From Bacteroides bouchesdurhonensis (GTDB lineage: Bacteria > Bacteroidota > Bacteroidia > Bacteroidales > Bacteroidaceae), in contig NZ_LT707006.1 in the NCBI RefSeq assembly GCF_900155865.1, positions 4,406,098-4,447,677 of the forward strand: DNA of 41,580 bases. Direction: 5' to 3'. Shown piece after piece: positions 35,374-41,580 of this stretch. The first letter of the stretch is position 1; every line of letters starts with the position of its first letter. The position numbers and the translations under genes were made by a program. The notes under the pieces were generated by a model, which did no database searches, was not told the DNA's origin, and saw only the letters and a program-made list of their open reading frames with translations.

Positions 35374-36009
35374 TCAGTTCGCTGCTTTTGAGAGTGTAAA
35401 ATTATAAGTACCTTGGGCGGCATCAAAATCATAGCTACCTTTGAAAGTAACCGGCACTTTTACCAAACAGTTACCTTCGTCATTTACGCGGAAATAGATG
35501 TAAGAAGTAGAAGTAAACACTGTACCACCTTCAGGAGTTGCAGAGATTGAAGCACCGTATCCCTTCCAGGTGAACAAGTCAGTCACACAGTCGTAAGAAG
35601 TGCCCACATAATATACTGAGTTTTTATCGACATTGAATTTCAATGATACACAAAGCGCGAAGTTTTCCAAAATAACTCCCGATCTTGTGCGAGCCTTATA
35701 CTCAGCAGTCATCATTACTGTTTTCTTATCATTACCAGTTCCGTAAAATCCTTCCACATCTTCTACTTTACAGTCATAAGAAGTTTCACTGTTTTTGCGA
35801 AGAGCCTCTAATACGCCACGCATTTCTTCAGCCGTAACAGAAGGGATGTTATCAGATTGTGTTTCAAGAGAAGCAGCCTCGATTCCATATAAAGATTTCA
35901 TGGATTCAAAAGATGAAGAATTATCTTCAAAACCATCACTTTCAGCATTTGAACATGCAGTAAAAGCTAACACAAATACACAAGCTAAAAAGAATTTAAT
36001 TGACTTCAT
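35374..36009 (-). CDS. Lipoprotein of unknown function (211 aa)
   Basis: The signal sequence ends LAFTAC with lipobox Cys19. An acidic, Ser-rich linker follows, then a compact alpha/beta domain (TAEEMRGVLEALRKN, YGTGNDKKTVMMTAEYKA, later strands ending GTYNFTLSKAAN). The family is not recognised. The ATG at 36009 is supported by a strong AGGAGG ribosome-binding site 5-10 bp upstream, unusual in this window. The -7 box at 36176-36183 implies a leader of about 160 nt. It is divergent from the DUF3575/DUF3868 pair across a repeat-bearing spacer, and lies directly upstream of the HTCS sensor gene on the same strand. Confidence 0.75.
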   Translation of the reverse strand: MKSIKFFLACVFVLAFTACSNAESDGFEDNSSSFESMKSLYGIEAASLETQSDNIPSVTAEEMRGVLEALRKNSETSYDCKVEDVEGFYGTGNDKKTVMMTAEYKARTRSGVILENFALCVSLKFNVDKNSVYYVGTSYDCVTDLFTWKGYGASISATPEGGTVFTSTSYIYFRVNDEGNCLVKVPVTFKGSYDFDAAQGTYNFTLSKAAN

Positions 36010-36104
36010 AATATTTCCTCCTAAATTTTAATTCATTTTGATAATTTATTCATGAATTGCTTTTCAATTCATTGGTTACTTCATTGTTTGTTTGTTCATG
36101 TTCC

Positions 36105-36183
36105 TCAGGAGGGAATCTTAAAATAATTAGTTATTTAATTCGGTTTCTTAGAACCTTGTTTTTGTTTGTCTGATACAAACGTA
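36105..36183 (-). promoter_or_regulatory. -7 box and 5' leader of the lipoprotein gene
   Basis: The -7 box (36183-36176 on the minus strand) reads TACGTTTG. The leader RNA contains CCCTCCTGAGG (about 36114-36104), whose CCTCCT can pair with the AGGAGG ribosome-binding site near 36015-36020. A hairpin (ATGAATTG/CAATTCAT, 36051-36073) lies between them. Confidence 0.45.
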
Positions 36184-36224
36184 AGGCATTTAATTCATAT
36201 AAAAAAGCATTTTCAAAGGAAAAA

Positions 36225-36391
36225 TGAATGATTTACCACTCTTTAATGAATGAAATACAACCCATTCAAGTATTTGATCAGAATATACAAGTATCAATCA
36301 CCCATCATATGTGAATTAATCGCATACGATGATTAAAATAACAACTATCAAACATATGAATGATATACCACCTAGAATGAAAGATATACCA
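36225..36391. promoter_or_regulatory. Two pairs of direct repeats, candidate AraC-type operators
   Basis: The unit TGAATGAtnTACCA appears at 36225-36238, 36247-36260 (as GAAATACAA), 36357-36370 and, slightly spread, at 36375-36391. Within each pair the GATnTACCA parts are 22 bp and 21 bp apart, i.e. two helical turns. They lie between divergent genes next to an HTCS whose output domain is AraC-type. Confidence 0.55.
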
Positions 36392-36467
36392 TACAGCTTA
36401 TTAATTTCCACTGAAAGGAGGGAAAAGAAAGAAGAATCTGCCCTTTAACGGATATTTTGAATATCCC

Positions 36468-36475
36468 TACTTTTG
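36468..36475 (+). promoter_or_regulatory. Bacteroides-type -7 box for the DUF3575-DUF3868 operon
   Basis: TACTTTTG matches TAnnTTTG exactly, with a partial -33 (TTTA, 36444-36447) 20 bp upstream. It rules out the in-frame TTG at 36473 as a start. Confidence 0.65.
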
Positions 36476-36505
36476 TATCGATCAACAAACAAAACCCATC
36501 ATACG

Positions 36506-37075
36506 ATGAAAAAGAAAAGAATCATAATCTTAAGTATTGCTTTGTTTGCCTCCACCTTATTATATAGTCAGGTTGTTGGCGTAAAAACAAATGTTGTAAT
36601 GGACGCGTTGAAAATCATCAATCTTGGTGCCGAAGTGGGTCTGAGTAAAAAGCTAACCCTGGATTTGTATGCCAATTACAATCCTTGGAGCTATAAAGAC
36701 CAGAAGATGATGAAAATGCTTGCTTTCCAACCGGAACTCCGTTATTGGTTCTGTGATAAATTCAATGGTCACTTCGTTGGGGTCCATCTTCACGGAGGCG
36801 TTTATCAGGCTGCCGCCATTGATATGCCTTGGGGCATTTGGCCGGAATTGCAAGACCACCGTTTCAAAGGTCATTTCTACGGTGCAGGCGTGTCCTACGG
36901 TTACCAATGGATTTTGAGTAAACACTGGAATCTGGAAGGGAATATCGGTTTCGGTTATGCACGTGTCAAGTATGAACAATTTGAATGTAAGACTTGTGGT
37001 GAAAAGAAAGGCGAAGGACACAAGAATTACGTGGGTCCTACCAAAGCTGCTATTAGTTTAATTTATTTATTCTAA
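36506..37075 (+). CDS. DUF3575 family outer-membrane-like protein
   Basis: From the ATG at 36506 the protein is 189 aa, with a signal peptide ending TLLYSQ. The mature part starts VVGVKTNVVMDALKIINLG and has alternating strands (LTLDLYANYNPW, FQPELRYWFCDKFNGHFVGV, GVSYGYQWIL), ending in AAISLIYLF with a C-terminal Phe typical of outer-membrane beta-barrels. This is the DUF3575 pattern. DUF3575 genes often pair with DUF3868/OmpA-like genes in Bacteroides surface loci, as here. It starts 31 bp after its -7 box; the DUF3868 gene follows after 13 bp. Confidence 0.85.
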   Translation: MKKKRIIILSIALFASTLLYSQVVGVKTNVVMDALKIINLGAEVGLSKKLTLDLYANYNPWSYKDQKMMKMLAFQPELRYWFCDKFNGHFVGVHLHGGVYQAAAIDMPWGIWPELQDHRFKGHFYGAGVSYGYQWILSKHWNLEGNIGFGYARVKYEQFECKTCGEKKGEGHKNYVGPTKAAISLIYLF

Positions 37076-37088
37076 AAACAAAACAAAT

Positions 37089-38537
37089 ATGAAAAAGATT
37101 CTATATATCCTTTTCTGCCTGCTGCCTATACTAGGCGGAAAAGCGCAGACAATCTATAAAGATCAGATACGCATTGAAAAAGAATCGGCTACACGTAGTG
37201 ACGACAACCGCCTGACAGTAAGCATGGACATCGTTCTGCAACCGAACCTGAAAATGAGTTCCAACAATGCCACCACCCTGACTCCATTTCTCGAAAGTAA
37301 TGGGCACACAAAGGAACTACCTTCCATAGTTATCTATGGTCGCAAACGACAACTCATCAACGAACGAAATCATCAGACTCCAGCATCTGTTTACACGATT
37401 GTTCGCCGTCAAGGAAAAACGGAACAAACCTTGAACTATTTAGTGCAAGTCCCTTATGAGGGCTGGATGCGTCAGGCAAATATGAAGCTGAATATTGATG
37501 TATGCGGTTGTTGTGACATAATAGAAGAAAACAGCGGTGAAAAAATCGCTCAATTAAACATTGCCCCTCTGAAACTTCAACCGGTAGTAGCGTATATCAC
37601 ACCTCAAGAAGAAGCAGTGAAGCATCGCGCAGTGGAAGGCAAAGCATTTCTGGATTTCCCGGTTAATAAATTTATCATCTATCCGGAATATCGCAGGAAT
37701 GCGGATGAGCTCGCCAAAGTGCGTGCCACCATCGACACAGTACGCAATGACAATAACATCAAACTTACCGGTATCAGCATCCACGGATATGCTTCTCCCG
37801 AAGGAAGTTACTCACACAACACGTATTTAGCAAAGAATCGTACCCAAGCACTTGTGGATTATGTGACCAGTTATTACAACTTTGACCACAAACTCATCAC
37901 TTCGGATTCAACCCCGGAAGACTGGGAAGGTTTCCGCAAGTTTGTTGTAGCTTCTACAATGGATAAGAAAGATGAGATAATACGCTTGATGGATGATACA
38001 AGCATGGATGCAGATATGAAGGAACACAGCATAGCAAGACTAGTCGGTCCGCAAGCTTATCAATATCTCCTACAAGAATGCTATCCGGCATTACGTCATT
38101 CAGACTATGTAGTAAGCTACACAGTACGCGGTTTCGACTTGGAAGAATCAAAGGAGATTATCGACAAACATCCTCAGCAATTAAGCCTGAAAGAGCTTTA
38201 TCTCATTGCCCAGAGTTACAAAACAGGAAGCGAAGAATTCAATCATGCTTTCCAAGTGGCTGCCTTAATGTTCCCGAACGATCCTACTGCTAACCTGAAT
38301 GCTGCCGCAGTGGAGATTCAGAAAGGTGGAGATCTTACTGTTGCCAAAAAATATTTGGCAAAGGCTGACCCAAAGGCAGCTGAGACACTTAATAATTTAG
38401 GTATCGTTGCGATGATGGAAGAAGATTTGGAAACAGCGGAAAAATATTTCAATGCCGCAAAAGCAGCAGGACTTAAAGAACAAGCCAATGCTAATCTGAA
38501 AGAACTGTCAAAGAAACGCAGCTATCCTACAAAATAA
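37089..38537 (+). CDS. DUF3868 / OmpA-like protein with C-terminal TPR-like helices
   Basis: The 482-aa protein has a signal peptide ending LGGKAQ. A beta-rich DUF3868-type N-terminal domain (about residues 20-160) contains a Cys cluster VCGCCD. An OmpA-like peptidoglycan-associated segment (about 190-330) includes ISIHGYASPEGSYSHN and LAKNRTQALVDYV. The C-terminal repeats are TPR-like (about 375-480: DPTANLNAAAVEIQKGGDL, ETLNNLGIVAMMEEDLETAE). It probably links an outer-membrane structure to peptidoglycan. The pair with DUF3575 resembles the anchoring part of fimbrial (Mfa/Fim-like) operons, but no fimbrillin gene is visible; downstream DNA is occupied by an Rpn fragment and IS66 elements. 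Confidence 0.82.
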   Translation: MKKILYILFCLLPILGGKAQTIYKDQIRIEKESATRSDDNRLTVSMDIVLQPNLKMSSNNATTLTPFLESNGHTKELPSIVIYGRKRQLINERNHQTPASVYTIVRRQGKTEQTLNYLVQVPYEGWMRQANMKLNIDVCGCCDIIEENSGEKIAQLNIAPLKLQPVVAYITPQEEAVKHRAVEGKAFLDFPVNKFIIYPEYRRNADELAKVRATIDTVRNDNNIKLTGISIHGYASPEGSYSHNTYLAKNRTQALVDYVTSYYNFDHKLITSDSTPEDWEGFRKFVVASTMDKKDEIIRLMDDTSMDADMKEHSIARLVGPQAYQYLLQECYPALRHSDYVVSYTVRGFDLEESKEIIDKHPQQLSLKELYLIAQSYKTGSEEFNHAFQVAALMFPNDPTANLNAAAVEIQKGGDLTVAKKYLAKADPKAAETLNNLGIVAMMEEDLETAEKYFNAAKAAGLKEQANANLKELSKKRSYPTK

Positions 38538-38596
38538 ACCCGATACGATATAATAAAAAAGTCCCCAGCCCATATAAACATAAGATGGGAATAAAT

Positions 38597-38630
38597 AAGC
38601 GCACTACTTGTGAAGGCAGTGCGCTTTTAT
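38597..38630 (+). terminator. Terminator of the DUF3575-DUF3868 operon
   Basis: AAGCGCACT (38597-38605) pairs with AGTGCGCTT (38618-38626) and is followed by TTTAT. It lies 60 bp after the DUF3868 stop, so the operon visibly ends here. Confidence 0.8.
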
Positions 38631-38661
38631 TCATCAAAATCAAATTATTCAGCCACTGATG

Positions 38662-38691
38662 TTTGTGAATAAATGATTTGTGCTATCTTTG
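38662..38691 (+). promoter_or_regulatory. Promoter of the interrupted Rpn gene
   Basis: -33 TTTG (38662-38665) and -7 TATCTTTG (38684-38691) are 18 bp apart, 30 bp before the Rpn ATG. Confidence 0.6.
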
Positions 38692-38721
38692 TAACACAAA
38701 CAACTTCAACGACGATTAGAA

Positions 38722-38843
38722 ATGGGAAGGTTCATTAATCCATTTACCGATTATGGATTTAAAAAAATATTCGGTCAAGAGATATCAAAAGATTTATTGA
38801 TAGACTTTTTAAATGATTTATTAAAAGGAGAGCGAGTTATTAC
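38722..38843 (+). pseudogene. Rpn-family nuclease/transposase, N-terminal fragment
   Basis: The fragment begins MGRFINPFTDYGFKKIFGQE and continues to LKGERVIT, the typical first 40 or so residues of Rpn (PD-(D/E)XK nuclease family transposase) proteins, which are normally near 300 aa. It is cut at 38843/38844 by the end of an IS66-type element; the apparent stop (TAA) is supplied by the element's GTAAGCG terminus. The upstream promoter is intact. The rest of the gene should lie beyond the nested insertions, outside this window. Confidence 0.85.
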
Positions 38844-38889
38844 GTAAGCGTCTGAACAAATCCATCTTTTTCTAAGCCTTTAGGCTTCC

Positions 38890-38897
38890 TACTTTTG
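38890..38897 (+). promoter_or_regulatory. -7 box for tnpA of IS66 element A
   Basis: TACTTTTG matches TAnnTTTG, 25 bp before the tnpA ATG. Confidence 0.5.
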
Positions 38898-38922
38898 TAT
38901 CCTAATAAATCAGTTCATAATT

Positions 38923-39021
38923 ATGATACAAAAGAAGAAGTACATGACGCGTGAGGAATTTATCAGGATTCTTCGCCGTCAGAAGGCCAGCAATTTGAGT
39001 ATAACAGATTTTTGTCACAAT
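38923..39021 (+). pseudogene. IS66 TnpA (Orf1), N-terminal fragment of element A
   Basis: Thirty-three codons: MIQKKKYMTREEFIRILRRQ then KASNLSITDFCHN, a helix-turn-helix start typical of IS66 Orf1. After CHN the frame runs into the GTAAGCGG terminus of the second IS66 and stops. In the partial TnpA at the right edge of the window (minus strand) the equivalent position reads HNGGFHRYKFYEWKL, which shows what is missing here. Confidence 0.75.
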
Positions 39022-39152
39022 GTAAGCGGTTGAACAACTCCATCTTGCGTATTTGATTTTAGTGTAGTTTGTTTACGCACTACCTTAATGGTGGTCAGAT
39101 ATGATTATTACTGCTCATGTTTGGTTGTCGTATCTCAGAAGTGAGATTGTCG

Positions 39153-39207
39153 TGGATTGTCCATGGATTTTCCGTGGACTTTCCATGGACTGTCTATGGA
39201 TTTGTCT
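39153..39207. repeat. Five 11-bp tandem repeats in the IS66 3' end
   Basis: Consecutive units TGGATTGTCCA, TGGATTTTCCG, TGGACTTTCCA, TGGACTGTCTA and TGGATTTGTCT fill 39153-39207 with no gaps and reach the tnpC stop codon. The 11-bp period is one DNA turn, so bound proteins would stack on one face. Confidence 0.8.
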
Positions 39208-40802
39208 CATGCTAATGTCCACTTGTCCGGAAGCAACTCCCGGAGATTCCTGCTCGATTTGGGTTCGAGGTAATATGGCAGTTTTGTGATGACATGGTTC
39301 AACCATTCGCGCGGATTGACTCCACACTCCTTGCAGGAGCTGAGCAACGAACAGATGACAGCTGTATTTTTAGCCGCCTCCTGATTCCCACAGAACAGCA
39401 TGTTTTTTCTGGTCAGAACGATAGGTCTCAGTGCGTTTTCCGCCCCGTTGTTGTCAATAAAGATTCTTCCATCATACAGATAGTGTCTCATTCTTGGCAT
39501 GAGAGGATAAGTATAGGCTATGGCCTTTCCCATAAGACTGCGTTTAAGTACTTTGGGGTATGTGTTCTGAAGCCAGAGCTCAAAGGCGTCAAGCAGTGGT
39601 CCGGCCAGACGCTGCCGCAGTGCCGCACGTTCCTCATAGGAGAGTTGCCGCTCATCAGCCATATGCTCCACATTATACAGGTCTTGTATAAATTTAAGTC
39701 CCTGCATGGCATATTCCCGGTTTTCTTCCTTTCCTGACTCCAGATGCCTGCGTATGTGTGCGAGACAAGCACACAGATGCACATCCTCCTTCTCTTCAAA
39801 AATGTCATAAGCGGAGTAACCGTCACATTGAAGGTATCCCTTGAACGGCTTCAGGAGTTCGACCGCCACTTTCTGCGCACGTGAACCGTCGTCATAATGG
39901 AAGAAGAGCAGGCGCGGCATAGCCGCTCGGACCATCCAGATGTACTCCTTCGCCGCCTTGTGCCTGTCATGGTCTATAACCGGAAGCGTGGTCTCGTCAA
40001 CCTGTATATAATCGGAGGAGAGTACTACCTTCTTGAGTTCCAGATAAAGCGGTTCCAGAAGTTCGCAGACGGGTTTGAACCAACCTCCCAATGTCTTTCG
40101 TGACAGCTTCACCCCCAGATGTTCCAGCTGTTTCACTTGTCGGTAGAACGGGACATGGTATTCGTATTTCTGTAAGAGGACCTCAGCGAGCATGGAAGCC
40201 CCGGGCATGCCTTTATATATGGGCATCAGTGGCATGGGAGCGGTTATAACAGTTTTCCTGCCGTTCTCAATGGCTTCCGTGTCATCCTTGAGGGCATACG
40301 TGGGACGTACCGTGTCTTTCACATAGAGATATCCCGGCTTCATCTCAAGAGTTCTGGTGTGTTCCTCGTCTATCTTGACGTATTTATCGGGATCAAGGCC
40401 TTCGGGTTCGATGACGACGGTAACCACAGGCAGGTCATCCATCACCACCCGGTTACGGCGGGATGTTTTTCCGGCGATCTGGACTTTCGGGACGGTAATC
40501 TGCGCCGCCGCCCTGTTGCGGGCTTCTTCGATTTCCGCCTCGACCTGTTCCAGATCGCCGTATTCAAAAGGGAGCATGGGGTCCCCCTTAATGGGTTTAC
40601 ATTTCTCACTCATCTTTCCGAACACTTTCCTTTTCAGCCATGCCAGTGAAGCGTTCAGATCAACTATCGTACTCCGGAGTTCCTCGATTGTTTGGGCTTG
40701 CGAGACAATCGTCTCATTCTGCTTGCGGTTGGTCGCCGCCATCACAGAAAGTTGCTCCTTCAAGGACTGTATCATTTGCACTAATGTGTCTTCCCTTGTC
40801 AT
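39207..40802 (-). CDS. tnpC: IS66 family transposase TnpC
   Basis: TnpC is the DDE transposase of IS66 elements. The 531-aa protein (ATG at 40802) starts with a Leu-rich coiled coil (about residues 1-65) leading into WLKRKVFGKMSEK. It continues with a zinc-finger-like/IS66 N-terminal region and the catalytic core: VDETTLPV with the first Asp, QCDGYSAYD with the second, and NNGAENALRPIVLTRKN with the Glu. The C-terminal IS66 domain (CGVNPREWLNHV) is complete. An in-frame start 17 codons upstream (40853) is possible but adds an atypical hydrophobic stretch. The gene appears intact. Confidence 0.95.
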   Translation of the reverse strand: MTREDTLVQMIQSLKEQLSVMAATNRKQNETIVSQAQTIEELRSTIVDLNASLAWLKRKVFGKMSEKCKPIKGDPMLPFEYGDLEQVEAEIEEARNRAAAQITVPKVQIAGKTSRRNRVVMDDLPVVTVVIEPEGLDPDKYVKIDEEHTRTLEMKPGYLYVKDTVRPTYALKDDTEAIENGRKTVITAPMPLMPIYKGMPGASMLAEVLLQKYEYHVPFYRQVKQLEHLGVKLSRKTLGGWFKPVCELLEPLYLELKKVVLSSDYIQVDETTLPVIDHDRHKAAKEYIWMVRAAMPRLLFFHYDDGSRAQKVAVELLKPFKGYLQCDGYSAYDIFEEKEDVHLCACLAHIRRHLESGKEENREYAMQGLKFIQDLYNVEHMADERQLSYEERAALRQRLAGPLLDAFELWLQNTYPKVLKRSLMGKAIAYTYPLMPRMRHYLYDGRIFIDNNGAENALRPIVLTRKNMLFCGNQEAAKNTAVICSLLSSCKECGVNPREWLNHVITKLPYYLEPKSSRNLRELLPDKWTLA

Positions 40803-40890
40803 TTCCTGATTTATTTGTGATATAAAGATAAGGAAAAAAATCGGGATAGGCAAGTTTGCAAAAGGTTTATTTTCAGTGTCTTTTAAGGCA

Positions 40891-41253
40891 TCACCACCTC
40901 TTTCTCAGATCCCGCAGACGCCTCTGACGTTTTTTCTTGTCCTCACTTATTCCTTCGACCATCATCACCAGATCGCTCCACGTCATGGGATAGGATTTTG
41001 TGTCGGGATCATAATCAGGCAGTTTAAAAGTACCCTCTTCAAGAAGCTTCTCATACAGAACCAAGCCGCCGGTTTCCGCGTGAAGCAATTTGAGACGGTT
41101 TTTCGCACGATTCACGAACAGATAGACATCGCCGCTTCTTACATCACCACCCATCTTGTCATGGACAAGACCGCTGAGACTGAAAATCCTTTTGCGCATG
41201 TCTGTATAGCCGCCGCACAGGAAGTAGCGCATGTTATCATTTAGGCAGAACAT
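40891..41253 (-). CDS. tnpB: IS66 accessory protein TnpB (Orf2)
   Basis: The protein starts MFCLNDNMRYFLCGGYTDMR and contains GGDVRSGDVYLFVNRAKNRLKLL, hallmarks of IS66 Orf2, which is needed for transposition of these elements by an unclear mechanism. It is 120 aa from the ATG at 41253, matching relatives that begin with MF; an ATG two codons earlier is possible. Its start overlaps the end of tnpA by 17 bp, consistent with coupled translation. tnpC follows after 88 bp. Confidence 0.93.
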   Translation of the reverse strand: MFCLNDNMRYFLCGGYTDMRKRIFSLSGLVHDKMGGDVRSGDVYLFVNRAKNRLKLLHAETGGLVLYEKLLEEGTFKLPDYDPDTKSYPMTWSDLVMMVEGISEDKKKRQRRLRDLRKRW

Positions 41254-41580
41254 TGGCATTGTATATTTTAGAGATAAAACTCAGGGCAGCCTTGCAACCG
41301 GACTGACCTTTAAATTTCAATTTCATCCCGTTGGGAAGTTCAAGGGAGATCTCTGAGTTATCTACAACCTTGCACGGTTGTCTCATCGGCCGGTAAGGTT
41401 CCGTAGCGGGAGGAGACATAGGGGCGGAATGGGAAGCCGGTAAAGCCTGTCGGTCCTCTATGATAATGGGACTGAAACCTACCATATCCTCCATGGGGGA
41501 ACAGGCAAGCTCTTCATCTGTGATTTTGAAACGCAACTTCCATTCGTAAAACTTGTAGCGATGGAAACCCCCATTGTGAC
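41237..41580 (-). CDS. tnpA: IS66 TnpA (Orf1), partial at the window edge
   Basis: The open frame enters from the right edge as HNGGFHRYKFYEWKLRFKI and runs to a stop at 41237, about 113 residues visible. The N-terminal HTH part of TnpA lies outside the window. A Pro-rich middle and the C-terminal EISLELPNGMKLKFKGQSGC are typical of Bacteroides IS66 Orf1. The initiation codon cannot be seen. Confidence 0.8.
   Translation of the reverse strand, partial: HNGGFHRYKFYEWKLRFKITDEELACSPMEDMVGFSPIIIEDRQALPASHSAPMSPPATEPYRPMRQPCKVVDNSEISLELPNGMKLKFKGQSGCKAALSFISKIYNANVLPK

Larger units (their letters stand above)
38844..39021 (+). mobile_element. IS66-type element A, left end only (interrupted)
   Basis: It starts with GTAAGCGTCTGAACAAATCC, a terminus similar to that of the second element at 39022 (GTAAGCGGTTGAACAACTCC). 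It contains a -7 box and the start of a tnpA gene, and is broken at 39021. Its remainder is not in the window. Confidence 0.75.
39022..41580 (-). mobile_element. IS66-family element B, nearly complete, runs off the window
   Basis: The visible left terminus is GTAAGCGGTTGAACAACTCC at 39022. Genes on the minus strand are in the canonical order tnpA (partial), tnpB, tnpC. It is inserted in tnpA of element A; the 8 bp before it, GTCACAAT (39014-39021), are the likely target duplication. The other end is outside the window. Confidence 0.85.

Noticed and set aside
41571..41580. Right-edge GTCACAAT as the second copy of the IS66 target duplication
   Set aside because: On the minus strand it lies in coding phase inside the tnpA of element B (HNGG), so it is most simply the homologous tnpA codons, not the far end of the element.

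Overview
The window looks like a chromosomal segment of a Bacteroides species (phylum Bacteroidota). Three things point there. Many genes have a TAnnTTTG box, the Bacteroides sigma-factor -7 element, a short distance upstream. The content includes a hybrid two-component system (HTCS), DUF3256/DUF3575/DUF3868-type proteins and a GH109 enzyme. The mobile DNA is of the Bacteroides tyrosine-integrase/MobV kind. No species is assigned.

Bases 1-22,450 are mostly ordinary core chromosome: a small lipoprotein, a Gfo/Idh/MocA oxidoreductase, guaA, a frameshifted papain-like lipoprotein gene with a secreted partner, mscL, gapA, then a run of dipeptidyl carboxypeptidase, small lipoprotein, dCMP deaminase, S41 protease, 5-formyl-THF cyclo-ligase and PHP phosphoesterase. 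The recF/DUF721 pair follows on the opposite strand, then a membrane TPR protein, ribH, tRNA-Tyr and tRNA-Gly, a GH109-like enzyme, a YitT transporter, a NahK-like sugar kinase, a DUF3256 protein, an EamA transporter and truA.

Bases 22,492-35,027 hold one HTCS gene on the minus strand, split by an integrated mobile element of about 8.39 kb. A 10-bp core (24251-24260 and 32636-32645) is present at both junctions. Removing the element rejoins the sensor and kinase halves in frame, giving about 1,383 residues. The regulator is damaged in two further ways: a 1-base frameshift in the receiver domain, and Gln in place of the phospho-accepting His. The element has a GC-rich backbone (tyrosine integrase, small accessory protein, an 850-bp cis-acting region rich in repeats and hairpins, MobV relaxase). 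Its AT-rich cargo is a three-gene operon: lipoprotein, secreted four-repeat protein, and a membrane-anchored helicase IV-like UvrD protein with an embedded PD-(D/E)XK-like nuclease and a C-terminal HTH. A very regular multi-helix hairpin RNA/DNA element lies between relaxase and cargo. This cargo operon plus structured leader is the best candidate here for an undescribed system.

Bases 35,100-38,540 contain a lipoprotein gene divergent from a DUF3575-DUF3868/OmpA-like pair. The spacer between them has two pairs of 21-22-bp-spaced direct repeats resembling AraC-type operators. From 38,722 to the right edge is an insertion hotspot: an Rpn-family nuclease gene cut by one IS66-type element, whose own tnpA is cut by a second IS66 that runs off the window (tnpC, tnpB, partial tnpA).
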